A stretch of 64,000 nucleotides of DNA, taken from REEB509 sp049314555 (GTDB taxonomy: Bacteria; Pseudomonadota; Alphaproteobacteria; Caulobacterales; Aquidulcibacteraceae). Position numbers and translations under genes: made by a program. The stretch covers positions 1-64,000 of the forward strand of contig JBMOEW010000010.1 in the NCBI GenBank assembly GCA_049314555.1, written 5' to 3'. Shown here in pieces: positions 26,096 through 35,155 of the stretch. Position 1 is the stretch's first letter; every line of letters begins with the position of its first letter. The notes below the pieces were generated by a model. That model did not search any database and was not told where the DNA came from. It saw nothing but the letters and a program-made list of their open reading frames with translations.

Positions 26096-27133
26096 GTGCC
26101 CAGCCCTGCGCGGATCGACCCCTTGGCCTTGGCGGGCGACTTGTTGATGAAGGCTGAGGCCGACCTTGCGAAGGCGCGCGTTGAGACCCGCGCTTCGCTC
26201 GATGCCTTGGCGGGCGAGGTGGAAACGCGCTACGCGGCTTTGCATGTGCCTGGCGGGGGCCTCGTGAGCCGATCTGACCGCCGAAATCGGCGCGGCAGGC
26301 ATAAGCGTGACGCGCGCGGTGGGAACGCGTTGGGGATTGCGTTGATCGGTGCGGCGGGGTTGGCGTTGGCTGCGCCCGCGGGGGCCGCCACCTTCATTCG
26401 CCTGCCACCGCTGGATCCTGATACCGGATGCCGGCTTGATCAGCCGTTGGCGGCTCACACCTTGGTTTTGGTCGATGCCACCGATCGGTTCGAGGCGCGG
26501 CATGTGTGCCGGCTGCGGGCCGCGTTGCAGCAGGAGCGCGATCGCCTGGCGCGCTTTGGCCGGCTGACGATCATACGGATTGACGCTTCTGACCCACGCG
26601 AGCCGCGGCGGTTGGTGTCTTTGTGCGACCCGGGCGACGGCAACAGCGTAAATGCCCTGATCGCCAATACAGGCGAGGCGCAGCGCCGCTGGGAGCGCGG
26701 CTTTACGGTGCCGGTGGATGATGCGATTGCGGCGGCGGGTCGGGCTGGCGGGGGTGCCTCTTCCCCGATTGTCGAGGCGCTGGCCACCGCTGCCAGTGAG
26801 CCGGACTTTGGGCCAGAGATTGCAGCGCGGCGCTTGGTGTTGGCGTCCGACCTGTTGGAGCATCATCCAGGCGGGTTTCGCCTGTTTTTGCCCAACGCCG
26901 ATTTTGCTGGCTTCAAGGCGAGCGCGGACGGTTTGAGGGGCGATTTGGCGCTGCGCGGCATTGACGTGCGGATCATTCCGATCGACCGCGAAGATCAAGC
27001 CGAACGCCAGCACGACGCGATCGCGCGTTTTTGGGTGCCGCTTTTGGCAGAGGCCGGCGCGGCAAGCGTGACGTTTGACGCCACGCCCGCCGCGCCGGCG
27101 ATTACTTCGCCCGTCCCGCCAGCATCTGAATGA
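26096..27133 (+). CDS. Hypothetical membrane-anchored protein, possible von Willebrand A-like fold
   Basis: A 345-residue protein of unknown function. About 75 charged, helical residues precede a single hydrophobic segment (about 78-98, NALGIALIGAAGLALAAPAG). The rest is a globular domain starting LVLVDATDRFEARH, where DATDR sits like the DxSxS metal loop of a vWA fold. Later come FGRLTIIRIDASDP, a pair of cysteines and RRLVLASDLLEHH. A cytoplasmic N-terminus and periplasmic domain would fit. The start is a GTG without a strong ribosome site, so the true start is uncertain. The antisense frame is rich in Arg/Gln/His and unlikely to be coding. Its tail overlaps mmsB by 32 bp. Confidence 0.6.
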   Translation: MPSPARIDPLALAGDLLMKAEADLAKARVETRASLDALAGEVETRYAALHVPGGGLVSRSDRRNRRGRHKRDARGGNALGIALIGAAGLALAAPAGAATFIRLPPLDPDTGCRLDQPLAAHTLVLVDATDRFEARHVCRLRAALQQERDRLARFGRLTIIRIDASDPREPRRLVSLCDPGDGNSVNALIANTGEAQRRWERGFTVPVDDAIAAAGRAGGGASSPIVEALATAASEPDFGPEIAARRLVLASDLLEHHPGGFRLFLPNADFAGFKASADGLRGDLALRGIDVRIIPIDREDQAERQHDAIARFWVPLLAEAGAASVTFDATPAAPAITSPVPPASE

Positions 27134-27992
27134 TGCCGGAGAAGTCTTTTTCGCTGCCACCATTGGCGGCGTAAAGAGCATAGAGGGCTTCGGCAGCGGC
27201 CCCCATTGGGGTGGACGCGCCGGCACTGGCTGCAGCGGCCTGCGCGAGCTTCAGATCCTTCAGCATCATCGCGGTCGCAAATCCAGGCGCGTAATCGCGA
27301 TTTGAGGGGGCGGTGGGAACCGGGCCAGGTGCCGGGCAATAGCTGGTCATGGACCAATTCTGGCCAGACGCCTTGGAGCTGATATCAAAGAAAACCTGCG
27401 GATCGAGGCCCAGCTTTTCGGCAAGCACAAAGGCTTCGCAGGTGGCGATCATGGACACTCCAAGCAGCATGTTGTTGCAAATCTTGGCTGCCTGGCCCGC
27501 CCCTGCCCCGCCGGCATGGATCACAGCCTTGCCCATTTGCTTGAGAATTGGGTCTGCCCGCTCGAACGCTTCTTTTGCGCCGCCTACCATGAAGGTCAAG
27601 GTGCCGCCGGCTGCGGCCGCTACGCCGCCAGAGACCGGCGCGTCGACCATGGCGAAGCCCTTGTCTGTGGCTTGACCAATGACTTTGCGGGCAGCGTCTA
27701 CCGAGATGGTGGAGCAATCGATGAAGAGCGCGCCTGGGGGGGCGCTTGGAAACACTTGGGCGTTATACACACTATCCACATGCGGATCAGCCGGCAGCAT
27801 CGTTACAACAATCTCTGCGCCTGCTGCTGCTGCGGCGGCGCTATCGACGGGCCGGCATCCCGCCTCGCGGGCCTTATCCAGAGCGGCTTTCGATAGGTCG
27901 AAGGCTGCGACCGCATGGCCGGCCTTCGCCAGGTTTGCGGCCATGCCAGAGCCCATATTTCCCAAGCCAATGAAACCGACCGTGGACATCAC
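27102..27992 (-). CDS. mmsB: 3-hydroxyisobutyrate dehydrogenase
   Basis: A 296-residue NAD-dependent beta-hydroxyacid dehydrogenase that oxidises 3-hydroxyisobutyrate to methylmalonate semialdehyde in valine breakdown. Motifs are the N-terminal VGFIGLGNMGSGMAANLAKA, the substrate loop FVDAPVSGGVAAAAGGTLTF (read here as MVDAPVSGG), GAGAGQAAKICNNMLLG with the catalytic Lys, and KDLKLA near the C-terminus. The length is normal. No other valine-degradation gene lies beside it, so close relatives such as glyoxylate/succinate semialdehyde reductases cannot be fully excluded, but the loop residues favour mmsB. Confidence 0.9.
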   Translation of the reverse strand: MMSTVGFIGLGNMGSGMAANLAKAGHAVAAFDLSKAALDKAREAGCRPVDSAAAAAAGAEIVVTMLPADPHVDSVYNAQVFPSAPPGALFIDCSTISVDAARKVIGQATDKGFAMVDAPVSGGVAAAAGGTLTFMVGGAKEAFERADPILKQMGKAVIHAGGAGAGQAAKICNNMLLGVSMIATCEAFVLAEKLGLDPQVFFDISSKASGQNWSMTSYCPAPGPVPTAPSNRDYAPGFATAMMLKDLKLAQAAAASAGASTPMGAAAEALYALYAANGGSEKDFSGIIQMLAGRAK

Positions 27993-28111
27993 CTTTCCTC
28001 CCCTTCACGTGCGAACGACTCAGCGTACCGTCTAGAACTATGTCTGCGGGATGACGAGAGCGATTCGCGCGACGGGCTTGGCGACAACAAAATGCGTGTG
28101 GAGGATCAATC

Positions 28112-28456
28112 GTGAGCTTTTCTTGGCAGGGCGACAGCGGGCGTTGGTATGAGTTCGACGTGGCGCGGACGAAGCGCGTGTGGGAAACCACCGGCGGCGT
28201 TTACATGTTCGTCAAGCCAGGCGACTACCCCACGATGGAGGCCGGCGGCCCGATTGCGATGTTTATCGGTCGCACGTCGAACATGGCCGATGCGCTTGGT
28301 CGCAACGATATGTGGCAGGCGGCGCAGCAACTAGGCGCAGCGGAAATCCATCTCGTTTATCTGGGCGACGATGCGATGGCAGCACGGGTCGAAGCAGATC
28401 TTGTGGCCGCGCACATGCCGATCCTCAATCAGCGGATGCTTCGGCGCGTGGCTTAA
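28112..28456 (+). CDS. GIY-YIG-like small protein
   Basis: A 114-residue protein that I read as a single GIY-YIG fold. The first strand has GGVYMFV (GVY at 29-31), the second has IAMFIGRTSNM (FIG at 51-53), and the C-terminal part has a conserved-looking Glu (E94, RVEADLVAAH) and Asn (N106, MPILNQ). These match the GIY...YIG...E...N order. The position of the catalytic Arg of canonical nucleases (YIGxTxxLxxR) is alanine here (A61), so cutting activity is doubtful. The start is GTG with GGAGG 8 nt upstream. The last 4 bp overlap the convergent UbiH gene. The role is unknown. Confidence 0.7.
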   Translation: MSFSWQGDSGRWYEFDVARTKRVWETTGGVYMFVKPGDYPTMEAGGPIAMFIGRTSNMADALGRNDMWQAAQQLGAAEIHLVYLGDDAMAARVEADLVAAHMPILNQRMLRRVA

Positions 28457-29727
28457 GCCGCGAGGTTTTCCCCGCGCAAAAGTTTCGGAAGTTGGCCACC
28501 GGCACCCCCGGCGGTGGCCATAAAGAATTTTCGCGCGGGTCCAACCGCATTGACCGCGGCTAACCCCAATCGGCGCGCAATGCGCAGGGTTCGCAGGTCG
28601 TTGGAAAACAGGCGATCGAACAGGTCCGTTGCGGTGGCCATTGCGACGTTGTCAAAACGTCGCCAGCGCTGATACCGCTCCAGTCCGGCAGGGTCACCGG
28701 CGTCCAAACCGAGGTTGACCGAATCGACGATGCATTCCGCCAAAGCTGCCACGTCCTTCAAGCCGATGTTGAGGCCTTGGCCGGCGATCGGGTGAATACC
28801 GTGGGCTGAATCTCCTGCAAGGGCGATACGCGGGCCAATCATGCGTTCGGCCAATTGGAGGCTCAGGGGGTAGCTAAAGCGCGGCCCTTCGAGTTGGACT
28901 TCACCCAGGAACGTGCCGAAGCGGCGGCCCAATTCTTGGAGAAAATCCTTTTCCGACATTGCCAGGAGCGTTTCGGCGACGGCGTGTTTCTCGGCCCAAA
29001 CGACGTTGGCGCGGTTTCCCTTGAGGGGCAGAATCGCGAACGGTCCTGCGGGCAGGAACAATTCATGGGCGACGCCGCCGTGGGGCTTTTCGTGCTGTAC
29101 CGTCGCCACGACCGCGGTGACGGGATAGGGCCAGCCGGTGAGGCCGATGCCTGCCTGTTGTCGGACAAAGGACTTGCGGCCATCGGCCCCGACGATCAAC
29201 CCAGCCTGCACGGCGCGCCCGTCTGCGAGGGTGGCAATGACGGTGCCTGGGTGGGTGGTGATCTCGGCAACGCGGGCTGGGGCTATGAACGTGATGGCGG
29301 GCGTTTGGCGCACGGCTTCGTCCAGGGCCAGTCGGATATAGCGGTTTTCCAACATGTAGCCCAAGGGTTCGCCGTCCGGGCCAGGCGACAGTTCTTGGCG
29401 ATCGAAGTGCAGATGGAGGAGCGAGACCCCTCCCCGCGGGCCGCCGGTGGCTCGGCCGTCGGTGACTAAAATGTGTTCAATAGGTTGGGCGTGCGGCAGC
29501 AAAGCGGGGCCTAAGCCCAGCGCTTTCCACATCCGCATATTGGCAAAGGCAATGGCAAAGGCGCGACCATCGAAGTTGGGTGCCAGAGTGGTCGCAGGGG
29601 TTTGAACATCGGCCATGGCCACGCTCAAGCCGGCCTGCGCCAAAGCCAAGGCCAGCGTTTGGCCGACGAGACCACCGCCGGCGATAAAGACATCGGCCTT
29701 TGTTGGCATGGAGTTTGGGTTGCTCAT
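28453..29727 (-). CDS. UbiH/UbiF-family FAD-dependent hydroxylase (ubiquinone biosynthesis)
   Basis: A 424-residue flavoprotein monooxygenase. It has the FAD-binding GxGxxG motif near the N-terminus (VFIAGGGLVGQTLALALA), the DG motif GLIVGADGRKSFVRQQAG and the second FAD motif RIALAGDSAHGIHPIAGQGLNIGLKDVAAL (quoted here in part). HPIAGQGLN is characteristic of the UbiH/UbiF/UbiI/UbiL group, which hydroxylates the ubiquinone ring. Which ring carbon is modified cannot be told from sequence alone; alphaproteobacteria often use one broad enzyme (UbiL/UbiM). It is divergent from amtB. Confidence 0.87.
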   Translation of the reverse strand: MSNPNSMPTKADVFIAGGGLVGQTLALALAQAGLSVAMADVQTPATTLAPNFDGRAFAIAFANMRMWKALGLGPALLPHAQPIEHILVTDGRATGGPRGGVSLLHLHFDRQELSPGPDGEPLGYMLENRYIRLALDEAVRQTPAITFIAPARVAEITTHPGTVIATLADGRAVQAGLIVGADGRKSFVRQQAGIGLTGWPYPVTAVVATVQHEKPHGGVAHELFLPAGPFAILPLKGNRANVVWAEKHAVAETLLAMSEKDFLQELGRRFGTFLGEVQLEGPRFSYPLSLQLAERMIGPRIALAGDSAHGIHPIAGQGLNIGLKDVAALAECIVDSVNLGLDAGDPAGLERYQRWRRFDNVAMATATDLFDRLFSNDLRTLRIARRLGLAAVNAVGPARKFFMATAGGAGGQLPKLLRGENLAA

Positions 29728-29966
29728 TATTTTGATATGGGCGCGCGCGGGGGGTTGGTCGATGCGGCGTGGTGCCTCTTTGCAGCGCGGGCCGCCCCGG
29801 CTTTGAGCAGTCGTGCCTCATTTATGGGCTTTTTGCGCTTGCGAACAGAACTGTCAGTTGGCGCGCTTGCGGTGAGTGGCTTGGTCTCGGTTCAATCGGT
29901 CTGACTGGGTGGGTGGACGCATGCGGGAGCGCTGTCCATTCGTGGCTGCACAGGGGAACCGTGCCA

Positions 29967-31568
29967 ATGACGAGACCAAAAGCATCACTGTTCACGCGGG
30001 CCTTGTTTGGGCTCAAGATTGCCGTGGTTGCGGCGGCGGCGGGGTTTTCGCTGGCGAGTGCGGGGCCGGCTGCTGCGCAAACGGTGCCGGCGACACCGAC
30101 TGAAGTCTTGGCACCGGTCGCAGCAGAGGTCACGCCGGTGGTTGAGGCCGTTGTGACGGAAGGTGTTGTGGCGGTGGAAGCACCGGCGACGGCAACGCTG
30201 CCGGAAGCCACGGTCGACAAGGGCGACACCACGTGGATGCTCGTTTCCACGTTGTTAGTGTTGCTGATGATCATCCCGGGGCTTGCCTTGTTCTATGGCG
30301 GCTTGGTGCGCACAAAGAACATGCTGTCGATGCTGATGCAGGTTTCGACGGTGGCCGTGATCGGAATGGTGGCCTGGTTCCTGTGGGGCTATTCCCTCGC
30401 CTTCTCCACCGGGACGTTTGATTCGTTCCTTGGGGGCACGTCGAACCTGTTTTTGAACGGCACTGGCCTTGATGGCGACGGCAACCCCGTGTTGGCCGCC
30501 ACGTTCTCCACCGGGGTGTATATCCCGATGTTGGTTTTCGTCGTGTTCCAGATGACGTTTGCGGCCATCACGGCTGCGCTCGTTCTGGGCGGCGTGGCCG
30601 AGCGGATGAAGTTCGCTGGCGTTGTTGTGTTTGCGGTGCTTTGGCCGCTGCTGTCCTATTATCCGATCGCGCACATGGTGTGGTGGTGGCCGGGGCCGGA
30701 CCTCTTGGCGCAGGCCTCGTTTGAGGGGACTGAGTATACAACCGGGTTGATCTGGGGCTTTGGCGCCCTGGACTTTGCCGGCGGCACCGTGGTCCACATC
30801 AATGCTGGCGTCGCTGCCTTGGTGGGGGCGATCATCCTTGGGGCGCGGGCCGGTTATCGCAACGAACCGATGCCGCCACACTCTTTGACTTTGACCTATG
30901 TTGGGGCTGGTTTGCTGTGGGTCGGGTGGTTTGGGTTCAACGCCGGGTCCAACCTTGAGTCCAACTATTATGCGGTGTTGGCGATGGCAAACACGTTCAT
31001 TGCCACGGCGGCAGCCGGCCTGAGTTGGATCATCACCGAATGGGTTACACGCGGCAAACCTTCGATGCTGGGGCTGGCCTCCGGGATCGTTGCGGGGCTT
31101 GTGGCGGTGACACCTGCGGCCGGCTTTGCTGGGCCAATGGGCGCCTTGATCCTTGGTCTTGTGGTGAGCCCAATCTGCGTGTTCTTCTGCTCCGTCATCA
31201 AGAATGCTCTGAAATACGACGACAGCCTGGACGCCTTCGGGATCCATGCCGTGGGCGGGATTGTTGGCGCGATCGGGACTGGCCTTGTGGTCAACCCAGC
31301 TTGGGGCGGCGCTGGGATCGTCGATTATACAAAATGCTTCGATGCGGCCGGCGTGATCTTATCGGTTTGCCCTGCGGGCGACTACAACATGGTGAAGCAA
31401 GTGACCGCTCAGGCCCAGGCCGTTGGGGTTACGGTTGCTTGGTCTGCCGTGGCCAGCTTGATCGTGTTTGGTCTGATCCGGGTGATTGGGCTGATGCGGG
31501 TGTCTCGCGATACTGAGGTCGAGGGCCTTGATATCAACGAGCACGGCGAGCGCGCCTACCACAGCTAG
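29967..31568 (+). CDS. amtB: Ammonium transporter (Amt family)
   Basis: A 533-residue inner-membrane ammonium channel with a cleavable signal peptide (to GPAAAQ), a linker rich in Val/Glu/Ala, and eleven membrane helices. Family signatures are DTTWMLVSTLLVLLMIIPGL, ALFYGGLVRTKNMLS, DFAGGTVVHINAGVAALVGA (the first pore His is in this segment), WVGWFGFNAGS and DAFGIHAVGGIVGAIGTGL with the second pore His. The ATG at 29967 was chosen because it opens a proper signal peptide; the frame is open further upstream. PII gene glnK, usually next to amtB, is not adjacent. A strong terminator follows at 31640. Confidence 0.95.
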   Translation: MTRPKASLFTRALFGLKIAVVAAAAGFSLASAGPAAAQTVPATPTEVLAPVAAEVTPVVEAVVTEGVVAVEAPATATLPEATVDKGDTTWMLVSTLLVLLMIIPGLALFYGGLVRTKNMLSMLMQVSTVAVIGMVAWFLWGYSLAFSTGTFDSFLGGTSNLFLNGTGLDGDGNPVLAATFSTGVYIPMLVFVVFQMTFAAITAALVLGGVAERMKFAGVVVFAVLWPLLSYYPIAHMVWWWPGPDLLAQASFEGTEYTTGLIWGFGALDFAGGTVVHINAGVAALVGAIILGARAGYRNEPMPPHSLTLTYVGAGLLWVGWFGFNAGSNLESNYYAVLAMANTFIATAAAGLSWIITEWVTRGKPSMLGLASGIVAGLVAVTPAAGFAGPMGALILGLVVSPICVFFCSVIKNALKYDDSLDAFGIHAVGGIVGAIGTGLVVNPAWGGAGIVDYTKCFDAAGVILSVCPAGDYNMVKQVTAQAQAVGVTVAWSAVASLIVFGLIRVIGLMRVSRDTEVEGLDINEHGERAYHS

Positions 31569-31639
31569 TGGTTCTTGCAGCCGGTCGGCGCAGGCTGATC
31601 GGCTGTTTTCCTCCTCCAATGCCTTCGGGGCGCAGTTCG

Positions 31640-31665
31640 AAAGGGCTGTGCCCTTTTTCTTTTTT
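31640..31665 (+). terminator. Intrinsic terminator of amtB
   Basis: A 7-bp stem (AAAGGGC/GCCCTTT) with a 3-nt loop is followed by TTCTTTTTT, 72 bp past the amtB stop. Confidence 0.85.
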
Positions 31666-31676
31666 GGCACTACTTC

Positions 31677-31828
31677 GGGTTAAGGTTAACCAATTCGGCG
31701 CTACCGGCCGGAGCGGATTGCTTGGCCCATTTGAAGATAAAGTGTGCGCAATCGGTAGTGCGATTCACCCGTGGTTTACGAGTTAGGCCAAGAGTCCGCC
31801 CCGTTGGCTCTAGAATGAGCATTGAATC
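31677..31828 (+). promoter_or_regulatory. Candidate cell-cycle control region of ftsK
   Basis: The ftsK leader holds GGTTAAGGTTAACCAA (31678-31693), close to the CtrA-type half-site TTAACCAT. It also has GANTC methylation sites at 31762, 31792 and 31824. In Caulobacter, CtrA and CcrM (GANTC methylase) time division genes. The TTAA halves are 2 bp apart, not the canonical 7, so this is suggestive only. Confidence 0.3.
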
Positions 31829-34304
31829 GCCGATGGCAACTATGACAAGTTCTCCAGAGGGCGCTGTCGCGTCCGCCCCGCCGGAACCCGGCACTCGTAC
31901 CTTGGCGCTGCGGCTTGCCGTTGTGGTCGGGGGTGCGCTTCTTGGCGCGTATGGCTTGGGGGCAACGCTGAGCTACAAGGCCAGCGATCCAAGCCTCAAC
32001 GCCGCCAGCGACAAGCCGGCGCAGAACCTGTTTGGCGCGCAAGGTGCTGCTTTTGCAGACATCGTGATGCAGGCTCTGGGGGCGGCTGCCCCGTTCTTGA
32101 TGGCGGCTTTGCTGATTGCGTGCGGCCTGCGGTTTGCGCAACGGCGGGTGTTCATGCCGATTGACCGGGCGCGTTTGGCGATGGGCGCGTTTGGAGTCTT
32201 CCTGTTGGCGATGACGGCTTCGTCTGCGCCGGTGCCATCTGCTTGGCCGCTGGCTGTCGGGTTTGGTGGCGTGATTGGCGACGGGCTGTTGCACGTATTC
32301 GCGAGCCTCTTGGCGCTGCCAGGCATTCCAGGCGCGCGGTTGCTTGCGGGATTGGTGGCGGGGCTTGGGGCGTGTGCGGCGTTTGCGTGGGCCTTTAGTG
32401 TGACCGGCGCTGATTTACATGAGGCGACGCGCAGCTTTGTGCGTTCTGCCACGGACGCCGGGCGTGGCGCGACGCGCGCGATCGCGGACATGCGCGAGAA
32501 GGCCCGCTATCCCGAAGACGAGGAAGAGCCGTGGGACGTTTATCGCACCCGCGGCCTGCAGGACCAGCGCGGACCGGTGGTGGTGGACGTGGCGTACGAT
32601 GCGCGACCGCAAGCCTCAGCGCCGCCTTCGCCGCAGGGTCGCCCCTCCCCGGCTGCTGCGCCGGCTTTTGAAGAAGATATTCGCCCGGCGCCCAGCGCGC
32701 GCTCCAGCGAGCCTGAGCCAGCGCGGCGGCCAGCTCCCAGTGCGTCGGCACGCCCGAAGCCGCAGCGCGCTGCGGCCCGCGAAGCCGGCTTTATGGGGTC
32801 CAGCGGGTTTGAGCTGCCGACGGTTGACCTGTTGACCCCGCCAACCGCGCGGACAAGCCAAATGGACGCTGCCACCTTACAGGCGCGCGCGCGCCAGCTG
32901 GAAGCAGTGCTGTCTGACTACGGCGTGCAGGGCGATATCGTTTCGGCGCGTCCTGGACCGGTGGTCACGTTGTTTGAACTGGAACCGGCACCGGGTTTGA
33001 AATCCGCGCGCGTTATTTCAACCTCTGAAGACATCGCCCGCTCGATGAGTGCGAATTCGGCGCGGGTGGCAACGATCCCCGGGCGGAGCGTGATCGGCAT
33101 TGAGCTGCCGAACGCAAAACGGGAGACGGTTTATCTGTCGTCTTTGCTGGCCACGAGCGGGTTCCGGCAAAGCACGCAGCAACTGCCCTTGGCGCTGGGC
33201 GAGACCATCGAAGGCGAGCCGTTCTACGCTGACCTTGCGAAGATGCCTCACCTTCTGATCGCCGGCACCACGGGATCGGGCAAATCCGTTGGCATCAACG
33301 CGATGATCTTGAGCCTGTTGTATCGGCACTCGCCGGAAGAATGCCGGTTCATCATGATCGACCCGAAGATGCTGGAACTGAGCGTCTATGAGGGCATCCC
33401 GCACTTGCTTTCGCCGGTCGTGACAGACCCGAAAAAGGCTGTGGTGGCCCTGAAGTGGACCGTGCGGGAGATGGAAGAGCGCTATCGCAAGATGTCCAAG
33501 CTTGGGGTGCGCAACATCACGAGCTACAACGAGCGGGTGCGCGAAGCGATCGCGAACGGTGAAAAGCTGCAGCGTACCGTGCACGCCGGCTTTGACCCTG
33601 ACACGGGTGCGCCGATCCACGAGACGCGCAGCCTGCCTTTGGAAACAATGCCTTATATCGTCGTGGTGATCGACGAGATGGCCGATCTGATGATCGTTGC
33701 TGGCAAAGAGATCGAAACCGCGGTTCAGCGCTTGGCGGCGATGGCCCGGGCCGCGGGCATCCATCTGATCATGGCCACGCAGCGGCCATCGGTTGATGTG
33801 ATCACCGGCACGATCAAGGCCAACTTCCCCACGCGGATCAGCTATAAGGTCACCTCCAAAATCGACAGCCGCACCATCCTTGGCGAACAGGGGGCCGAGC
33901 AGCTCGTTGGCCAGGGCGATCTGTTGATGATGGAAGGCGGGCGGATCCGCCGGATGCACGGGCCGTTCGTGACAGAAGATGACGTCGAGCGGGTGGTGCT
34001 GATGTTGAAGGCCCAAGGCGCGCCGTCTTATCGCGCGGAGGTGACCGAAGATCCCGAGGATGCAGAAGAAGAAGGTCCGGCTGATCTTTTTGAGAACAGT
34101 GCAAGCACTGGCGACGAGCTTTATGACCGCGCGATTGAAATCGTGATGCGCGATAAGAAAGCCTCTACAAGCTATTTGCAACGGCGGCTGCAAGTTGGTT
34201 ATAATCGCGCAGCCAGCCTTATCGAACGTCTTGAGAAGGACGGGATCATTTCGGGGCCAAACCATGCGGGAAAGCGTGAAGTGCTTACGGGGGCGGATGA
34301 ATAG
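31815..34304 (+). CDS. ftsK: DNA translocase FtsK
   Basis: An 829-residue septal motor that pumps chromosome ends toward dif and activates XerCD. Four hydrophobic segments lie in the first 200 residues. A proline/alanine-rich linker (about 230-340) follows, then the alpha/beta motor with Walker A GTTGSGKSVGINAMI (about 483-497), Walker B VVVIDEMADLMI and MATQRPSVDVITGTIKANFP. The C-terminal gamma winged helix (ASTSYLQRRLQVGYNRA, LEKDGIISGPNHAGKRE) reads KOPS sites. The linker is short, as usual in alphaproteobacteria. I chose the ATG at 31815; the frame is open 93 bp further up. lolA follows 77 bp later. Confidence 0.96.
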   Translation: MSIESPMATMTSSPEGAVASAPPEPGTRTLALRLAVVVGGALLGAYGLGATLSYKASDPSLNAASDKPAQNLFGAQGAAFADIVMQALGAAAPFLMAALLIACGLRFAQRRVFMPIDRARLAMGAFGVFLLAMTASSAPVPSAWPLAVGFGGVIGDGLLHVFASLLALPGIPGARLLAGLVAGLGACAAFAWAFSVTGADLHEATRSFVRSATDAGRGATRAIADMREKARYPEDEEEPWDVYRTRGLQDQRGPVVVDVAYDARPQASAPPSPQGRPSPAAAPAFEEDIRPAPSARSSEPEPARRPAPSASARPKPQRAAAREAGFMGSSGFELPTVDLLTPPTARTSQMDAATLQARARQLEAVLSDYGVQGDIVSARPGPVVTLFELEPAPGLKSARVISTSEDIARSMSANSARVATIPGRSVIGIELPNAKRETVYLSSLLATSGFRQSTQQLPLALGETIEGEPFYADLAKMPHLLIAGTTGSGKSVGINAMILSLLYRHSPEECRFIMIDPKMLELSVYEGIPHLLSPVVTDPKKAVVALKWTVREMEERYRKMSKLGVRNITSYNERVREAIANGEKLQRTVHAGFDPDTGAPIHETRSLPLETMPYIVVVIDEMADLMIVAGKEIETAVQRLAAMARAAGIHLIMATQRPSVDVITGTIKANFPTRISYKVTSKIDSRTILGEQGAEQLVGQGDLLMMEGGRIRRMHGPFVTEDDVERVVLMLKAQGAPSYRAEVTEDPEDAEEEGPADLFENSASTGDELYDRAIEIVMRDKKASTSYLQRRLQVGYNRAASLIERLEKDGIISGPNHAGKREVLTGADE

Positions 34305-34305
34305 C

Positions 34306-34335
34306 GGCTGAATAAAAAAGTTCTATTTTAGCCGT
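34306..34335 (+). other. AT-rich hairpin between ftsK and lolA
   Basis: CGGCT (34306-34310) pairs with AGCCG (34331-34335), and inner A/T pairs extend the stem. It begins right after the ftsK stop and ends 46 bp before lolA. It could be a partial terminator or an mRNA end-stabiliser. There is no T-run after it. Confidence 0.3.
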
Positions 34336-34381
34336 GATCACTTCTTGTTTTCGCCGCGCCCTGCCTGCACATGCTTGCCGC

Positions 34382-35086
34382 ATGAAAAAACTTGTTTCTC
34401 TGCTCGCGCCTAGCGCCCTTGCTTTCCTCGCTCTTGGGACGGCGGTTTGTGCAAACCCGGCTTTGGCCCAAACCCGCAGCGTTGTCAGTGTTGGACAGGC
34501 CGGCACGGTGCCCCGCCCTGCAGCCATTGTGTTGACTGGGACAGAGCGCACAGCCGCGCTCACCGCAGCTAGCCGCGCTTTGGGCACTGTGCGTTCTGTG
34601 CAGGGCCGCTTTACGCAGCTGGCTCCCAACGGTGGCCGCACGGCTGGCACATATTATTTGCAACGACCTGGCCGCGCCCGGTTCGAGTACGACTCCCCTG
34701 CTCCGCTGCTGATTGTGTCTGATGGCACAACCGTCGCCATCCATGATCGGGAGTTGCGCAACACGGACCGCGCTCCGTTGCGCTCCACGCCGCTGTTCTT
34801 TGTGCTCAAGAACAACCCGAACCTGGACGCGGATTTCCGGATTACGCGGGTGGCCCGGGCCGGAGACCTGTTGCAGATCACCGCGCGGGATCGGGACGGC
34901 GAGATCGACGGCGAGCTGACATTGACTCTGCAAGGCCCGAATATGGCTTTGCAATCTTGGGCCGCGGTGGACGCGACGGGGGCGACCACCACCGTTCGTT
35001 TGGACACCATGACCACGGTTGCGCGCCTGAATCCACGCCTGTTTATCGCCGACGATCTGCAGGATCCGACAAATCGCCGTCGATAA
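34382..35086 (+). CDS. lolA: Outer-membrane lipoprotein carrier protein LolA
   Basis: A 234-residue periplasmic chaperone that carries lipoproteins from LolCDE to the outer membrane. The signal peptide runs from MKKLVSLLAPSALAFLALG to about ALAQ. The mature part has SVQGRFTQLAPNG, GTYYLQRPGRARFEYDSP, PLLIVSDGTTVAIHDREL and the C-terminal TTVRLDTM, which follow the LolA half-barrel pattern (RFxY near the mouth, then the 'VSDG..v..yd..l' strand). The ATG at 34382 gives a standard signal peptide. It sits between ftsK and xthA, an order also seen in other alphaproteobacteria. Confidence 0.93.
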   Translation: MKKLVSLLAPSALAFLALGTAVCANPALAQTRSVVSVGQAGTVPRPAAIVLTGTERTAALTAASRALGTVRSVQGRFTQLAPNGGRTAGTYYLQRPGRARFEYDSPAPLLIVSDGTTVAIHDRELRNTDRAPLRSTPLFFVLKNNPNLDADFRITRVARAGDLLQITARDRDGEIDGELTLTLQGPNMALQSWAAVDATGATTTVRLDTMTTVARLNPRLFIADDLQDPTNRRR

Positions 35087-35155
35087 AGCCGGCACCTGTT
35101 GGTGAGGCTCACTGTTTCGTGAGCACATCAGGCAAGGAAATTCTCCAAACAGGTA

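Noticed and set aside
26024..27226. Long minus-strand open frame opposite the hypothetical protein
   Set aside because: Its product is Arg/Gln/His-rich without domains; the plus strand gives a membrane helix and a structured domain.
29860..29900. Sigma-54 promoter upstream of amtB (TGGCGCGCTTGC)
   Set aside because: The GG and GC elements are 7 bp apart, not the required 10.
33018..34265. Long minus-strand open frame inside ftsK
   Set aside because: It is an antisense shadow of the well-defined FtsK motor domain, common in GC-rich genes.
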